The notes: a model not told the origin generated them from the sequence alone. A stretch of DNA of 52,263 nt from JAULUH01 sp032111745 (GCA_032111745.1 JAULUH010000166.1:1-52263); one strand, 5' to 3'. Positions 39,089 through 47,362 are shown, counted from the first letter of the stretch. A program made the numbers and translations.

Positions 39089-40091
39089 GGCTACCCAACT
39101 GCTTGCTGAACCGCAGGGCACCCTGCCAGGGTTGCGGGCGGTCGATCCCCGCCGGGACCTCAATCAGATCGCCGATCTGATTGAGGAGGCCTTTTCCGGC
39201 GAGCTGGAGCCGGGCGGGTTGTCGGCCCTGCGGGATCTACGCCTGCTCTCTCACATGGGGCCGCTGGTGGGCCTGATGGCCCGATCAGACCCTGTGATGG
39301 AGGACATGTTGGGCGGCTTTGTGTGGGTAGAGCAGGACCGGGTGGTAGGCAATGTTACCCTGCAGCGCATGGACGCCTATGGCTCCCGGTGGCAAATCGC
39401 CAACGTGGCCGTAGCCAGGAGCTATCGCGGGCAGGGCATCGGCCGGGCGCTGATGGAGGCAGCCCTCCAGCGCATTAGCGATCGTCGTGGCTCGTGGGCT
39501 GTGCTCCAAGTGCGGGCTGATAACCTGGTGGCCTTGGATCTGTACAACAGCCTGGGCTTCGAGGCCGTGACCAGGGAGCTCTCCTTGCGGGCGCCAAGAA
39601 TCCCACAGCAGTTGTCTCCAGCTGAGCCGCCGGAAGGACTGCGCCCTTACCGGCCAGAGGAGTGGCGGGCGCGTTATGACCTGGAGTCGACCGCCCACAA
39701 TGCACTGGATCTATGGTGGCGCCCCATGCGCTCTCAAAAGTTCTATGAAGGCGTGGAGAGTCGCGCCGGAGAGTTTTTGTGGAGCCTGGTGGGCCGAAAC
39801 ACCAGGCGGCGCTGGGTAGTACCGGGTGCGAGAGGATTCGTGGCTTACCTGGGTGTTGACGCCCGACGCTGGCAGGGAGAGCACGACATAGCGATCACGG
39901 TCCATCCTTGTTGTCGTGGGTCGATCGAGGAGCGATTGGTCAGCGTAGCGCTGAATTTCCTGAGCGACTTTCCCCGTTGGCCGATCAGAGTGGAGCACCT
40001 GGGCGAGCATCCACAGCTCACGGAGGCACTACATCGGCAGGGCTTTCGGGACGTGCGCGATCATCTAACCATGCGCCGCAAGATGGACTGA
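39087..40091 (+). CDS. GNAT family N-acetyltransferase
   Basis: A 334-residue protein. The N-terminal GNAT domain (about residues 15-185) has the acetyl-CoA motif A, NVAVARSYRGQGIGRALM (RGQGIG at 114-119), followed by VRADNLVALDLYNSLGFEAV. The C-terminal 150 residues look like a second, degenerate GNAT-type domain with no clear CoA loop. The substrate is unknown. It sits between two SHOCT-like genes, spaced about 98 and 68 bases, so the four genes probably form one unit. Its start is inside an inverted repeat. Confidence 0.82.
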   Translation: MATQLLAEPQGTLPGLRAVDPRRDLNQIADLIEEAFSGELEPGGLSALRDLRLLSHMGPLVGLMARSDPVMEDMLGGFVWVEQDRVVGNVTLQRMDAYGSRWQIANVAVARSYRGQGIGRALMEAALQRISDRRGSWAVLQVRADNLVALDLYNSLGFEAVTRELSLRAPRIPQQLSPAEPPEGLRPYRPEEWRARYDLESTAHNALDLWWRPMRSQKFYEGVESRAGEFLWSLVGRNTRRRWVVPGARGFVAYLGVDARRWQGEHDIAITVHPCCRGSIEERLVSVALNFLSDFPRWPIRVEHLGEHPQLTEALHRQGFRDVRDHLTMRRKMD

Positions 40092-40159
40092 AACTATCCA
40101 TTGGGCGCGGCGCACCGGCAATTCTGCACGAACCTTACCGGACTGCAAAGGCAAAGACC

Positions 40160-40543
40160 ATGGCAACCAACGAAGAGCGGCTGCGTATTTTGAAGATGAT
40201 CGAGCAGGGGACGGTATCGGCCGAGGATGGGGCGCGGCTCTTGGAGGCATTGAGCAGCGGCGAGCAGCGACAGCAAGCTGAAGCCAGGATGCTACCCGCG
40301 GGTTCGCCGCGTTGGTTTCGCGTGCGGGTGACCGACATGCGCACCGGCAAGAACAAAGTGAACGTCAACATTCCTATGGGACTGGTGTCGGTGGGACTAA
40401 GAATGGGAGCCCGCTTTGCCCCTCAGCTGGAGGGCGTGGCACTGGATCAGATCGGTGATATGATCCGCTCGGGGGCTACAGGCAAGTTGATCGAGGTTGA
40501 GGACGCAGAGGACGGCGAGCGGGTGGAGATCTTCGTAGAGTAG
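40160..40543 (+). CDS. SHOCT-like / YvlB-LiaX N-terminal-type protein
   Basis: A 127-residue protein. The N-terminus (RLRILKMIEQGTVSAEDGARLLEAL) is the SHOCT-like helical hairpin also present in the two genes upstream. The remainder (about residues 48-127) starts with WFRVRVTDMRTGKNKVNVNIPMGLV, a beta-rich segment found in proteins with a LiaX/YvlB-type N-terminus. The ATG at 40160 lies in a purine-rich context (AAGGCAAAG). It ends 3 bases before the convergent anti-sigma gene. Confidence 0.75.
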   Translation: MATNEERLRILKMIEQGTVSAEDGARLLEALSSGEQRQQAEARMLPAGSPRWFRVRVTDMRTGKNKVNVNIPMGLVSVGLRMGARFAPQLEGVALDQIGDMIRSGATGKLIEVEDAEDGERVEIFVE

Positions 40544-40546
40544 GGC

Positions 40547-41077
40547 CTAAGTATCCAACTCGCCGATGATGCGCAGCTGAGGTGGGTCATCCTGGGCCAG
40601 TACCAGGCCGATGGAGTAGCGTCGATCATGGGCGATCCCGGGTAGATGGAACATGCCTGCCTGGTCGACCCGAGAGCTGACCACAAAGCCCTGGCTGCCG
40701 AACACGCGTACGGTGGCGCCCTCCCAGCACAGGCAGGATTGACTGCAGCCAAGGATCTGACCGTGCAGAGCATCCTCTCGGCGTGCCAGCACCAGGGATA
40801 GGCCCTGTTCGTAGTCTTCGGCAATACAGTGGCCATCGGCCACCGACAGGGTACGGCAGGCTACGAATCCCACGCTGGGCCCGCTGGCCGCCAGCATCTG
40901 GCGCGTGGAGACCAGAACGTCCCGATAGTAGTCGACCTGGCCACGGCAATAGGGGCACTCAGCCAGGTGCAGGTCGAGCTCAGGGGTGGTCTGGCCCAGG
41001 CTATAGACGATCAGCTGCTGGCGGGTGGGAGATGAGGCCAGGACGCAGCAGAAGTTGGTGGATTCCATAGTTGCCAT
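40547..41077 (-). CDS. Zinc-finger anti-sigma factor
   Basis: A 176-residue protein. The N-terminal zinc-binding anti-sigma motif is HLAECPYCRGQV (H-x3-C-x2-C) near residue 37, preceded by the helix TRQQLIVYSLGQ. The remaining 120 residues have several Cys (CSQSCLCWEG) and a beta-rich C-terminus; no transmembrane helix is seen, so it is likely cytoplasmic. It lies 42 bases downstream of the sigma factor gene, as expected for a co-expressed pair. The first or the fourth codon could be the start. The Cys residues suggest redox or metal sensing (inference). Confidence 0.75.
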   Translation of the reverse strand: MATMESTNFCCVLASSPTRQQLIVYSLGQTTPELDLHLAECPYCRGQVDYYRDVLVSTRQMLAASGPSVGFVACRTLSVADGHCIAEDYEQGLSLVLARREDALHGQILGCSQSCLCWEGATVRVFGSQGFVVSSRVDQAGMFHLPGIAHDRRYSIGLVLAQDDPPQLRIIGELDT

Positions 41078-41119
41078 ACTACTTAGTTTAACGAGATTCT
41101 GGTAGAATTCGGTGATCTT

Positions 41120-42079
41120 TCACGCCAATTCCAGGAATCTCATTAGCTCAGGGCGGCTGCTCAGCACCTCCATCACGTACACCTTGATCGCCAAGAGATC
41201 GGCCTGGTCCACGAAATAGCCCGGGTAACGCGACAGCATCTCGGCGTCAGGCCAACCGCCTACCAGGGAGTGATCGAAGACCAGCGTGCTACGCTCGTCT
41301 TCCTCTAGCACGACGACATGAATGTAGCGAGTCAGCAGATAGGGTGTGCGGCGTAGCCGGCGAATCAGCCGCGTACGAATAGTCTCCACCTCGCCGCGGG
41401 CGAACATGTTGGGGTAAAGTTCATACAGCTTGCGCGGGGGTAGCTCATCGAGGAAATACCCGCGGAAGACCAGGAGCTCCGGCTCGGTGGTAACGATAGC
41501 GCCGATGATCTCGCGCAGCAGGCGGTCGATGTCCTCCTGGCTGGTGATCATATGGTCCATGCCCTGGCTGTCGTCAGGGATCGAACGCAACACCTCGTCG
41601 AAGTAGTCTACCTCCCTGGCTCCATCGTGTTCCACGATGTCCGGCGCCTTGCGCCGGGCCAGGTCCAGGGCGTAGTTGTTGACCAGCCGGCGCAGGTAGG
41701 CCATGAGGTGGCGCATGTCGCTGAAGGTGAAGTTGCGGGCGGCCTCGGAGCGCATGAAGCGCACCCACACTTCCTGGACCATTTCCTCCTCGGTGTGGAA
41801 GGTGCGGATGGCCACGCCGTAGCGGCCGTGGAGCCAGCTACGCACCCATTTCAGCAGGTAATGATCCCCCATGAACTCCTCAGTGCTATAGAAGGTATAG
41901 ATGAAGGCCCAGGCGCGCTGGTCGTCGTCCTGCACGGCGCGACGAAATAGCTCGAGACAGTAGCGGTCGTCGCCGAGCTCGCGAGTGCGCAGATAGGCCA
42001 GGGTCTGGTCCTGGCAGCGGGTCACCAGCTCCGCCAGAGGCAAGCAAGACAGCGGGCCTTGCTCGTTTGTCTTGTTCAT
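41120..42079 (-). CDS. RNA polymerase sigma factor, ECF-like
   Basis: A 319-residue sigma-70-family protein, larger than a typical 180-residue ECF factor. Region 2 lies around residues 75-165 (EEEMVQEVWVRFMR, then LMAYLRRLVNNYALDLARR). Region 4 lies around 205-250 (LPPRKLYELYPNMFARGEVETIRTRLIRRLRR). A long N-terminal part and a C-terminal extension of about 70 residues are additional. I chose the ATG at 42079, 40 bases downstream of the promoter, rather than the far upstream start, which would cross the promoter and a terminator. The anti-sigma gene follows directly. Confidence 0.78.
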   Translation of the reverse strand: MNKTNEQGPLSCLPLAELVTRCQDQTLAYLRTRELGDDRYCLELFRRAVQDDDQRAWAFIYTFYSTEEFMGDHYLLKWVRSWLHGRYGVAIRTFHTEEEMVQEVWVRFMRSEAARNFTFSDMRHLMAYLRRLVNNYALDLARRKAPDIVEHDGAREVDYFDEVLRSIPDDSQGMDHMITSQEDIDRLLREIIGAIVTTEPELLVFRGYFLDELPPRKLYELYPNMFARGEVETIRTRLIRRLRRTPYLLTRYIHVVVLEEDERSTLVFDHSLVGGWPDAEMLSRYPGYFVDQADLLAIKVYVMEVLSSRPELMRFLELA

Positions 42080-42125
42080 GCTCGCCGATATGATTGCAGG
42101 ACAGGCTGCCGAGTATTGCGCCAGG

Positions 42126-42154
42126 ATTATAGCCCACTGCGGGGAACCATGCAA
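42126..42154 (-). promoter_or_regulatory. Promoter of the sigma factor gene
   Basis: On the minus strand TTGCAT (42154-42149), a 17-base spacer and a perfect TATAAT (42131-42126). The start would be near 42118. Confidence 0.65.
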
Positions 42155-42170
42155 CCTGTTGGTCCCGGTC

Positions 42171-42204
42171 CAAAAAACACCCGAAGCTGAACGCTTCGGG
42201 TGTT
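42171..42204 (-). terminator. Intrinsic terminator after the DHH gene
   Basis: On the minus strand AACACCCGAAGC (42204-42193), a 5-base loop and GCTTCGGGTGTT (42187-42176), with the T-run continuing to 42172. It ends the DHH gene transcript just before the sigma promoter. Confidence 0.9.
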
Positions 42205-42328
42205 GTGTTGGCTTGCCTGTGGCTGATACAGCCCTAGCTGATCTCAGTGTATCATGAAGCACCGGCAGGCGTCCTTAACACAACTTCTGGTTACTTTAAG
42301 GTCAATTCATCGTTGCAGGCGCCAGCGT

Positions 42329-43420
42329 TTACCGTTTCTTATCGAGCGTCTTCTGTGCCACGCCGATCTTGGAGAAGAACTGATGTTTGATTTGCAGATC
42401 ATGCACTTTCCATTTAAGCTCGTCGTAGTCTTTACCTTCGCCACCGGCCAGAAAGCCAACGGGGATCAAAAACCCGCCTGCCAGCGGACGGCCACCGCCA
42501 AAGTAGGTGCCGTCTGAGTTTCTGCCCAGTGCCTCTTTGAGGAACTCGTCGGGATCCAGAGAGAACTTGGTGGTTCTCAACGAACCGGTAAGCACCTCGC
42601 CGCGCTGACCATCGCGCATGATGGCATAAGCGATCGCCGTATGGACATTTTCTTCGGAGAGCAAGAAATCGGCAGCTTGTGGAATGGCATCGCGATCTTC
42701 TGCTCGCAGATAGCCAAGACCGGCAATCGAAAAGCTGTCGATGATCACGCGATTCTCCAAGGCGTGGTGGATGACCTCCATGGTATGCTTGGAACGCGAT
42801 TGGCTCATGAGCTCGGTCAAAACCTCGGCGTCGCGCAAGCGGCTCAGAAAAGCCGCCGCTAGAAAATCGTCAGCTCCCGCTCGCACAAACCCCGATGTGT
42901 CGGAGAGGATGCCGTGGATCAGTGCCGTGGCCACCAAGACGTGCTCTCTACGCCCGGTGTCCATGTGCATGACACCCTGGTCCAAATAGCAGGCGTAGAT
43001 CGTGGCAGTAGAGCCGACTGGCTGGATCTCGCTGAACTCCGGCTTCAAGCGATCCTGGACCTGGTGATGATCCACGACCAGCAGCACTGGCACACCGGCG
43101 TCTTGCAGAGCTGCTGTGACCTCCTCGGTGGTTGCCCCCTGGTGATCCAGGAAGACGGCCGCATGGTATCGGCTCATGTCAAGCGTCTGATTGAACCGAA
43201 TTAGGTTATTGCCGAGTAGCTTCACCAGGGCGATATTCTGTTGGTGGCTAACCTCGCCAGTGAAGGCAATATCAACGTCAATCCCGAACTCGGCGCTAAT
43301 GAGCGCATGGGCGTAGCCTGCCGAGATCGCATCCGGATCAGGGTAGTCATGCAATACCACCAGATGGCGCTCGCCGCGGTGCGTCTCCAATACCTTGGCA
43401 ATATCGACTTTGGGCTTCAT
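42329..43420 (-). CDS. DHH family phosphoesterase (NrnA-like)
   Basis: A 363-residue DHH/DHHA1 protein. The metal motifs are HDYPDPDA (24-31), VFLDHQG (89-95) and the DHH of VVDHHQVQ (117-119). SDTSGF follows, and the C-terminal DHHA1 domain has a Gly-rich loop FGGGRPLAGG. Proteins of this type degrade short oligoribonucleotides, pAp or cyclic dinucleotide products. In most members the loop reads GGGH; here it is GGGR, which may affect substrate binding. The ATG at 43420 has AAGGAGAG upstream. Confidence 0.85.
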   Translation of the reverse strand: MKPKVDIAKVLETHRGERHLVVLHDYPDPDAISAGYAHALISAEFGIDVDIAFTGEVSHQQNIALVKLLGNNLIRFNQTLDMSRYHAAVFLDHQGATTEEVTAALQDAGVPVLLVVDHHQVQDRLKPEFSEIQPVGSTATIYACYLDQGVMHMDTGRREHVLVATALIHGILSDTSGFVRAGADDFLAAAFLSRLRDAEVLTELMSQSRSKHTMEVIHHALENRVIIDSFSIAGLGYLRAEDRDAIPQAADFLLSEENVHTAIAYAIMRDGQRGEVLTGSLRTTKFSLDPDEFLKEALGRNSDGTYFGGGRPLAGGFLIPVGFLAGGEGKDYDELKWKVHDLQIKHQFFSKIGVAQKTLDKKR

Positions 43421-43527
43421 ACCTGGAACTCTCCTTTGCTGGCGAAACGCCTGTGCTTTCACCGATGTATTAGCGGTTGCCGGCGGCGGCTGGTTGCCGT
43501 TGCTTGGGGTTTCTCGCTACCGCGCAG

Positions 43528-43558
43528 GGCGCCAGGCGACAAAATGTCACCTGGCGCC
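43528..43558 (-). other. Intercistronic hairpin
   Basis: GGCGCCAGG...CCTGGCGCC arms (43528-43536 and 43550-43558) continue inward with GACA/TGTC, with one A/C position on the plus strand that is a G-U pair in minus-strand RNA. It lies in the 251-base gap between the CsbD-like and DHH genes. No T-run follows. Confidence 0.4.
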
Positions 43559-43671
43559 TTAGTTGCCGAGTAGCCTACAGCCTCGTGGCGAAAACAAACG
43601 AACTTCGCACTATGGAGTTGAGCCTTCGGGCCGGTCAGACCGGCTCAAGTCTCGCCTCCACGCTTCGAGGG

Positions 43672-44082
43672 TCAAGAGCTTGCTCCACCAGTTTCAGCTG
43701 TGTGCTGCGTCGCAAAGACGCCTGTCTTGTGCGTCAGCACCGCCAGACTCAGGCCTACTAGAAGTGCCACGCCACCGAGAGCTGGGATCCAGGGCCGGGA
43801 AGATCTTTGTTTCGTTGGCCTGCCCAGGGCTTGGTTCGCAGTCGCGAGCAAGGAGGTGCTCAGCTTCTCGATAGTCTGCTGACCGTTCTCTACGATTTGA
43901 TCGATCTCCTTGCGCGCACGGGCTTCGGTGCGCAACAGCTCTGCCTGGCTACGTCCGGCCATCTTGTCCAGCTTGCCTTCCATTTTGGTTCGGTTGCTGT
44001 GGGAGATGTTGCCCCAAGTTTCTTTCGCCAAACCCCGGGCCTGGCGCAACCGAGCCTTCCTATACGCAGTTTTCGTTTTCAC
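43672..44082 (-). CDS. CsbD-like stress protein with C-terminal membrane anchor
   Basis: A 136-residue protein. The segment AKETWGNISHSNRTKMEGKLDKMAGRSQ (spanning about residues 20-47) resembles the CsbD stress-protein motif. A charged helix (about 48-90) and one transmembrane segment near residues 103-120 follow, with a short tail. The GTG at 44082 has AGGAGG 9 bases before it; the upstream ATG in the same frame lacks a signal. It is likely part of a general stress group with ChaB and YciF. The resemblance to CsbD is partial, so the family is tentative. Confidence 0.6.
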   Translation of the reverse strand: MKTKTAYRKARLRQARGLAKETWGNISHSNRTKMEGKLDKMAGRSQAELLRTEARARKEIDQIVENGQQTIEKLSTSLLATANQALGRPTKQRSSRPWIPALGGVALLVGLSLAVLTHKTGVFATQHTAETGGASS

Positions 44083-44172
44083 AGCAAGGCCTCCTGACCA
44101 TGTGGTCACTCATCAATTGCCGGGCGCTCAGGCAATCCTATTCCGGCGCCCGTCACCGGTGGCTCCATAGCG

Positions 44173-44421
44173 TCAAGCTGGGTGCGCCTCACGCTTCTTC
44201 TGCCACTTGCCAGTAGTTTCGTCCTTCTCGAAGGATTGTTTGACCGCCGCCCATGCGACGCGGTGAGCGGTCTCCTCGCGGGAGGCATCGCCACGGCGCT
44301 CTTCCGGCTGATCGTATTGCTCCCAGGCACTGTTAAATGCTGCCTGATAGATCTCTTGGGCGTGTTTTGGCAGATTGTCCCGCACTACTTTCGGGAGGTC
44401 GTCTAGGGTTTTGTACGGCAT
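44173..44421 (-). CDS. chaB: ChaB family protein
   Basis: An 82-residue ChaB protein. The conserved core is clear: LDDLPKVVRDNLPKHAQEIYQAAFNSAWEQY, then RREETAHRVAWAAVK-type residues (SREETAHRVAWAAVKQSF) and a basic C-terminus. AGGAGAG precedes the ATG. ChaB was named as a cation transport regulator in E. coli, but in most bacteria it appears with stress and DUF892 genes. Its molecular role is unclear. Confidence 0.9.
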   Translation of the reverse strand: MPYKTLDDLPKVVRDNLPKHAQEIYQAAFNSAWEQYDQPEERRGDASREETAHRVAWAAVKQSFEKDETTGKWQKKREAHPA

Positions 44422-44536
44422 TGCTTGCTCTCCTGTATCTTATCAGCCGCCAGTCCAGGACGGATGACGGGTCAGAGGTCGGCGTGCATCCGATCGCTCG
44501 TAACGCGGATTGCGGCTTTTGTGACCGCAGTCTTTA

Positions 44537-44573
44537 GCGTGGCCTGCATGGGTCCACCCCTTGCAGGCCACGC
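44537..44573 (-). terminator. Hairpin after the YciF-like gene
   Basis: GCGTGGCCTGCA (44537-44548) and TGCAGGCCACGC (44562-44573) form a perfect 12-bp stem with a 13-base loop, starting 23 bases past the stop of the gene at 44596. No T-run follows, so it may be a processing or factor-dependent site. Confidence 0.5.
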
Positions 44574-44595
44574 GATTAGCGAGCGTCCTCTCGGC

Positions 44596-45102
44596 TCAGC
44601 TGAGAGCGACCTCGTTGATGCCGGTTTCGAAGAACGTGCCGCGCGCGATACGGCTCAGCTCCTTATCGGTATCGCCCTCCTCGTGAAGCGTGGTATCCAG
44701 CGAGCGAGCGATGTCGTCGTGGCCGAGTAGGCGGGCAAATTCTCGCACGGTTCCATAGGCGGCTATCTCGTAGTGCTCGACGCGTTGCGCAGCGCCGATC
44801 AGGGCGGCATCCTTGACCATCGGATCACCATCCGTATCGACGATCTCTTGACCCTCGTCCAGCAATCCCTGCATTCCCTTGCAAACGCCATTCCCGGGCT
44901 TGATGTTAAGCTGGCGCATGGCTGCCTGCAATCGCTCGAGGTGCTGCTCAGTCAGGGCGAGATGCTGCTGAAAGGCAGTTTGCAGGTCTTCCGAGGAAGC
45001 TGCATCCGCCATCTTGGGCAGCGCTTCGACGATCTGCTTTTCCGCCGAGTATAGGTCCTTCATCTCATGTGCGAACAGGCTGTTCATGGTGCTCAGATTC
45101 AT
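44596..45102 (-). CDS. yciF: YciE/YciF-like ferritin-fold protein (DUF892)
   Basis: A 168-residue DUF892 protein, all helical. Typical segments are LFAHEMKDLYSAEKQIVEALPKMADAA, LTEQHLERL, KGMQGLLDEGQEI, the H-x-x-x-E of AAQRVEHYEIAAYG, and a final HEEGDTDKELSRIA. The Glu and His residues form a ferritin-like di-iron arrangement. It is expected to be stress-induced. The ATG at 45102 (MNLSTM) is placed 7 bases after GGAGGT; two in-frame ATG codons precede it by two and five codons. Symbol by family resemblance only. Confidence 0.85.
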   Translation of the reverse strand: MNLSTMNSLFAHEMKDLYSAEKQIVEALPKMADAASSEDLQTAFQQHLALTEQHLERLQAAMRQLNIKPGNGVCKGMQGLLDEGQEIVDTDGDPMVKDAALIGAAQRVEHYEIAAYGTVREFARLLGHDDIARSLDTTLHEEGDTDKELSRIARGTFFETGINEVALS

Positions 45103-45310
45103 CGACATTACCTCCATGTGTGGTTAGGGTTGGTGCGCTTGAGCGAGCTTGCGCTCGAACACGCTTATTCGGCTCTCGCTATTGCCATGACCGGCGTGTT
45201 CCGCATCCTTGGCGAGAATACCACGATTTCGCATCCATGGTCTTTAAACAGGCTGATGACAAGCTTAAGGATTCTTATGATCGGGCCTGCCCAATCGGGT
45301 CCGGGAGCGC
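45103..45310. other. Divergent intergenic region
   Basis: Separates the YciF-like gene from the kinase promoter. No gene or clear promoter for the minus-strand gene was found. The stretch has TTCGAGCGCAAGCTCG-type inverted sequence near 45140-45160, in which GAGCGAGCTTGCGCTC folds back partly. Confidence 0.3.
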
Positions 45311-45339
45311 TTGACAAAGGTCCAGGATTACTCTAAAAT
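45311..45339 (+). promoter_or_regulatory. Strong promoter of the histidine kinase-regulator pair
   Basis: A perfect TTGACA (45311-45316), a 17-base spacer and TAAAAT (45334-45339). The transcript would start near 45346. Confidence 0.8.
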
Positions 45340-45447
45340 AGCGCTCGTCTTAGCCTTGAAGCGTATCGGTTGACTCACGGTGGCTGATTGACAGACGACA
45401 CTGGAAGCAGCGTCGACTATGACAAATTGCGGGGATGGTCGGGGTCA

Positions 45448-46611
45448 ATGAAAGACGAGAGGAAAACCAAGGCTCAGCTTGTGGCAGAGTTGGCCGAAGA
45501 GCGACAACGAAGGTTGAGACTCGAGGCTGTCCAGCGCGAAAGTGACAAGCGGTTTCGCCGCTTAGTTGAGAACGCACCTGACATCATTTTCCGCTTGAAA
45601 CTGCTGCCGTCCCCACATTTCGAATATATCAGCCCTGCCGTTGAGCAGATAACCGGCTATCCGCCAGAGACGTTCTACGCGGATCCGGCATTAGGCATAT
45701 CGCTCGTGCATCCAGAGGATCGTGCTCTATTGACAGCCCACAGCACCGCGCCTCTGTCCTCCGACGAACCCATGGTCTATCGGCTGATCTCTTCCACGGG
45801 TAAAGAGGTTTGGCTAGAACAACGATCTATCGTGATCATGGACGACGAGGAGAATCCTGTGGCGGTTGAGGGAATCGCTCGGGATCGGACTGAGCAGGTA
45901 CTGGGGCGCGCGGCATTGCAGCAATCCCTTCACGAGAAGGAACTGCTTCTCAAGGAGATACACCACCGAGTTAAGAATAATCTAACCCTGGTTGGCAGCT
46001 TGCTTGACTTGCAGGCTGCCAAGAGCGAGGATGAACGGCTAGGCGAGATGTTGGCGATCTCACAAAAGCGCCTCTTGTCGGTCGCACGTATCCATGAAGC
46101 TCTTTGTCAATCAGAAGATCTCGGCCAGATCGATCTCAAGGCCTACATCATTCGACTTGGCGATGAGCTCGCTGATGCGCTCGGAAGCAACTGTGCGTCG
46201 ATTCGCTATGATCTGGAAGATGTCACGGTAGCCATGCGCCACGCTGTTCAATTTGGCCTGATTCTCAACGAGCTGGTCTCCAACGCGTTCAAACACGCTT
46301 TCCCGATCGAGTCCCAAGCCGAACCGTCCATTGAAATACAGCTAAGGGTTGTATCAGCAGGGATCGAGACAACAGTCAAAGATAATGGGATTGGCCTGCC
46401 CGCAGACTTCAGTTTGCAGGAAACGAAGTCTCTCGGCCTCCAGATCGTCCGCATGCTGACTGAGCAGCTTGGCGGAGAGGTGGAATTCAGCTCCAGCCCT
46501 GGAGTTGGCACAAGCTTCACCGTGGCCGTACCCTCGGCTAATGGCAACGGTGCGGACGCAGTTCCCGCGACATCGGACGTGGAAATCGAGTCCAAGGACC
46601 CCTCAAGATGA
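45448..46611 (+). CDS. Cytoplasmic PAS sensor histidine kinase (HisKA_2 type)
   Basis: A 387-residue kinase without transmembrane segments. A short N-terminal coiled coil leads into a PAS domain (about residues 30-150, RFRRLVENAPDIIFRL, then EGIARDRTEQ). The HisKA_2 dimerisation helix has phosphoacceptor His172 in LLKEIHHRVKNN. The ATPase has N box NELVSNAFKHA, G1 DNGIGLP and G2 SLGLQIVRML. I take the ATG at 45448; a TTG at 45388 is an alternative. It overlaps the next gene by 4 bases. HisKA_2 kinases usually pair with other regulator types, so the OmpR partner is notable. Confidence 0.88.
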   Translation: MKDERKTKAQLVAELAEERQRRLRLEAVQRESDKRFRRLVENAPDIIFRLKLLPSPHFEYISPAVEQITGYPPETFYADPALGISLVHPEDRALLTAHSTAPLSSDEPMVYRLISSTGKEVWLEQRSIVIMDDEENPVAVEGIARDRTEQVLGRAALQQSLHEKELLLKEIHHRVKNNLTLVGSLLDLQAAKSEDERLGEMLAISQKRLLSVARIHEALCQSEDLGQIDLKAYIIRLGDELADALGSNCASIRYDLEDVTVAMRHAVQFGLILNELVSNAFKHAFPIESQAEPSIEIQLRVVSAGIETTVKDNGIGLPADFSLQETKSLGLQIVRMLTEQLGGEVEFSSSPGVGTSFTVAVPSANGNGADAVPATSDVEIESKDPSR

Positions 46612-47318
46612 CTGCGCACATTCTAGTCGTGGACGATGAGGCACTTATCAGAAGCAGCCTGACCTACAGCCTTGAAAAGGCAGGTTATCGCACGAGTTCT
46701 GCGTTTAACGCAGAGGACGCTCTGGCCATCGCTCAGCGCGATCATCCAGATCTGGTTCTTTTGGATATTGGACTGCCCGGGATGGATGGGTTGGAGGCCT
46801 TGAGCTACTTCCGCGCTCAAATCGGCTGCCCAGTAATCCTGGTAACCGCACGACGGCGAGAGTTGGACGAGGTCGTAGGCTTGGAATTAGGGGCCGACGA
46901 CTTCATCAGCAAGCCTTTCGACGTGGATGTCTTGCTTGCCCATGTCAAAGCTGTCCTGCGTCGAGTCGCTCGTGGCAGCGCAAGCCAGTCGGACGACGAA
47001 AGGGGCATCATCGAACTCGGTGATCTGGTGGTGGACACGAATGCCTACGTCGTCACGCTGCGAGGCAACCCTGTGGATCTATCGCCGCGCGAGTTCGATC
47101 TACTGCAGACCCTGGCCCTGGAAGCAGGAAGGGTGGTTTCCGTCGATCAACTGCTGGCCAGAGCATGGGGCGTCGAATTCTTGGGGGAGTCCCAGGTCGT
47201 CTACGTCCACATTCGTTGGCTGCGTGAGAAGCTTGAGGACGATCCATCCAACCCGGCTCGAATACTGACGGTAAGGGGCAAGGGTTACAAGCTTCTATCC
47301 ATAACCAGCCAGGCTTGA
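46608..47318 (+). CDS. OmpR/PhoB-family response regulator
   Basis: A 236-residue regulator. The receiver has Asp9/Asp10, phosphoacceptor Asp53 in LVLLDIGLPG, the T of ILVTARR and Lys102 in FISKPF. A linker leads to a winged-helix DNA-binding domain (about 135-232) with LSPREFDLLQTL, VYVHIRWLREKLEDD and TVRGKGYKL. The ATG is in the ATGA overlap with the kinase stop, so the two are translationally coupled. A run of 11-base-spaced direct repeats lies right after the gene. Confidence 0.94.
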   Translation: MTAHILVVDDEALIRSSLTYSLEKAGYRTSSAFNAEDALAIAQRDHPDLVLLDIGLPGMDGLEALSYFRAQIGCPVILVTARRRELDEVVGLELGADDFISKPFDVDVLLAHVKAVLRRVARGSASQSDDERGIIELGDLVVDTNAYVVTLRGNPVDLSPREFDLLQTLALEAGRVVSVDQLLARAWGVEFLGESQVVYVHIRWLREKLEDDPSNPARILTVRGKGYKLLSITSQA

Positions 47319-47326
47319 ACGATGGT

Positions 47327-47362
47327 CTTGAAGCAACCTTGAAGATACCTTAAGCTCATAAT
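47327..47362 (+). promoter_or_regulatory. PhoB-like box and -10 upstream of the orphan kinase-like gene
   Basis: CTTGAAG (47327-47333), CTTGAAG (47338-47344) and CTTAAGC (47349-47355) are direct repeats with an exact 11-base period, as OmpR/PhoB-family regulators bind. CATAAT (47357-47362) lies 12 bases after the second repeat, where such promoters place the -10 box. Confidence 0.55.
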
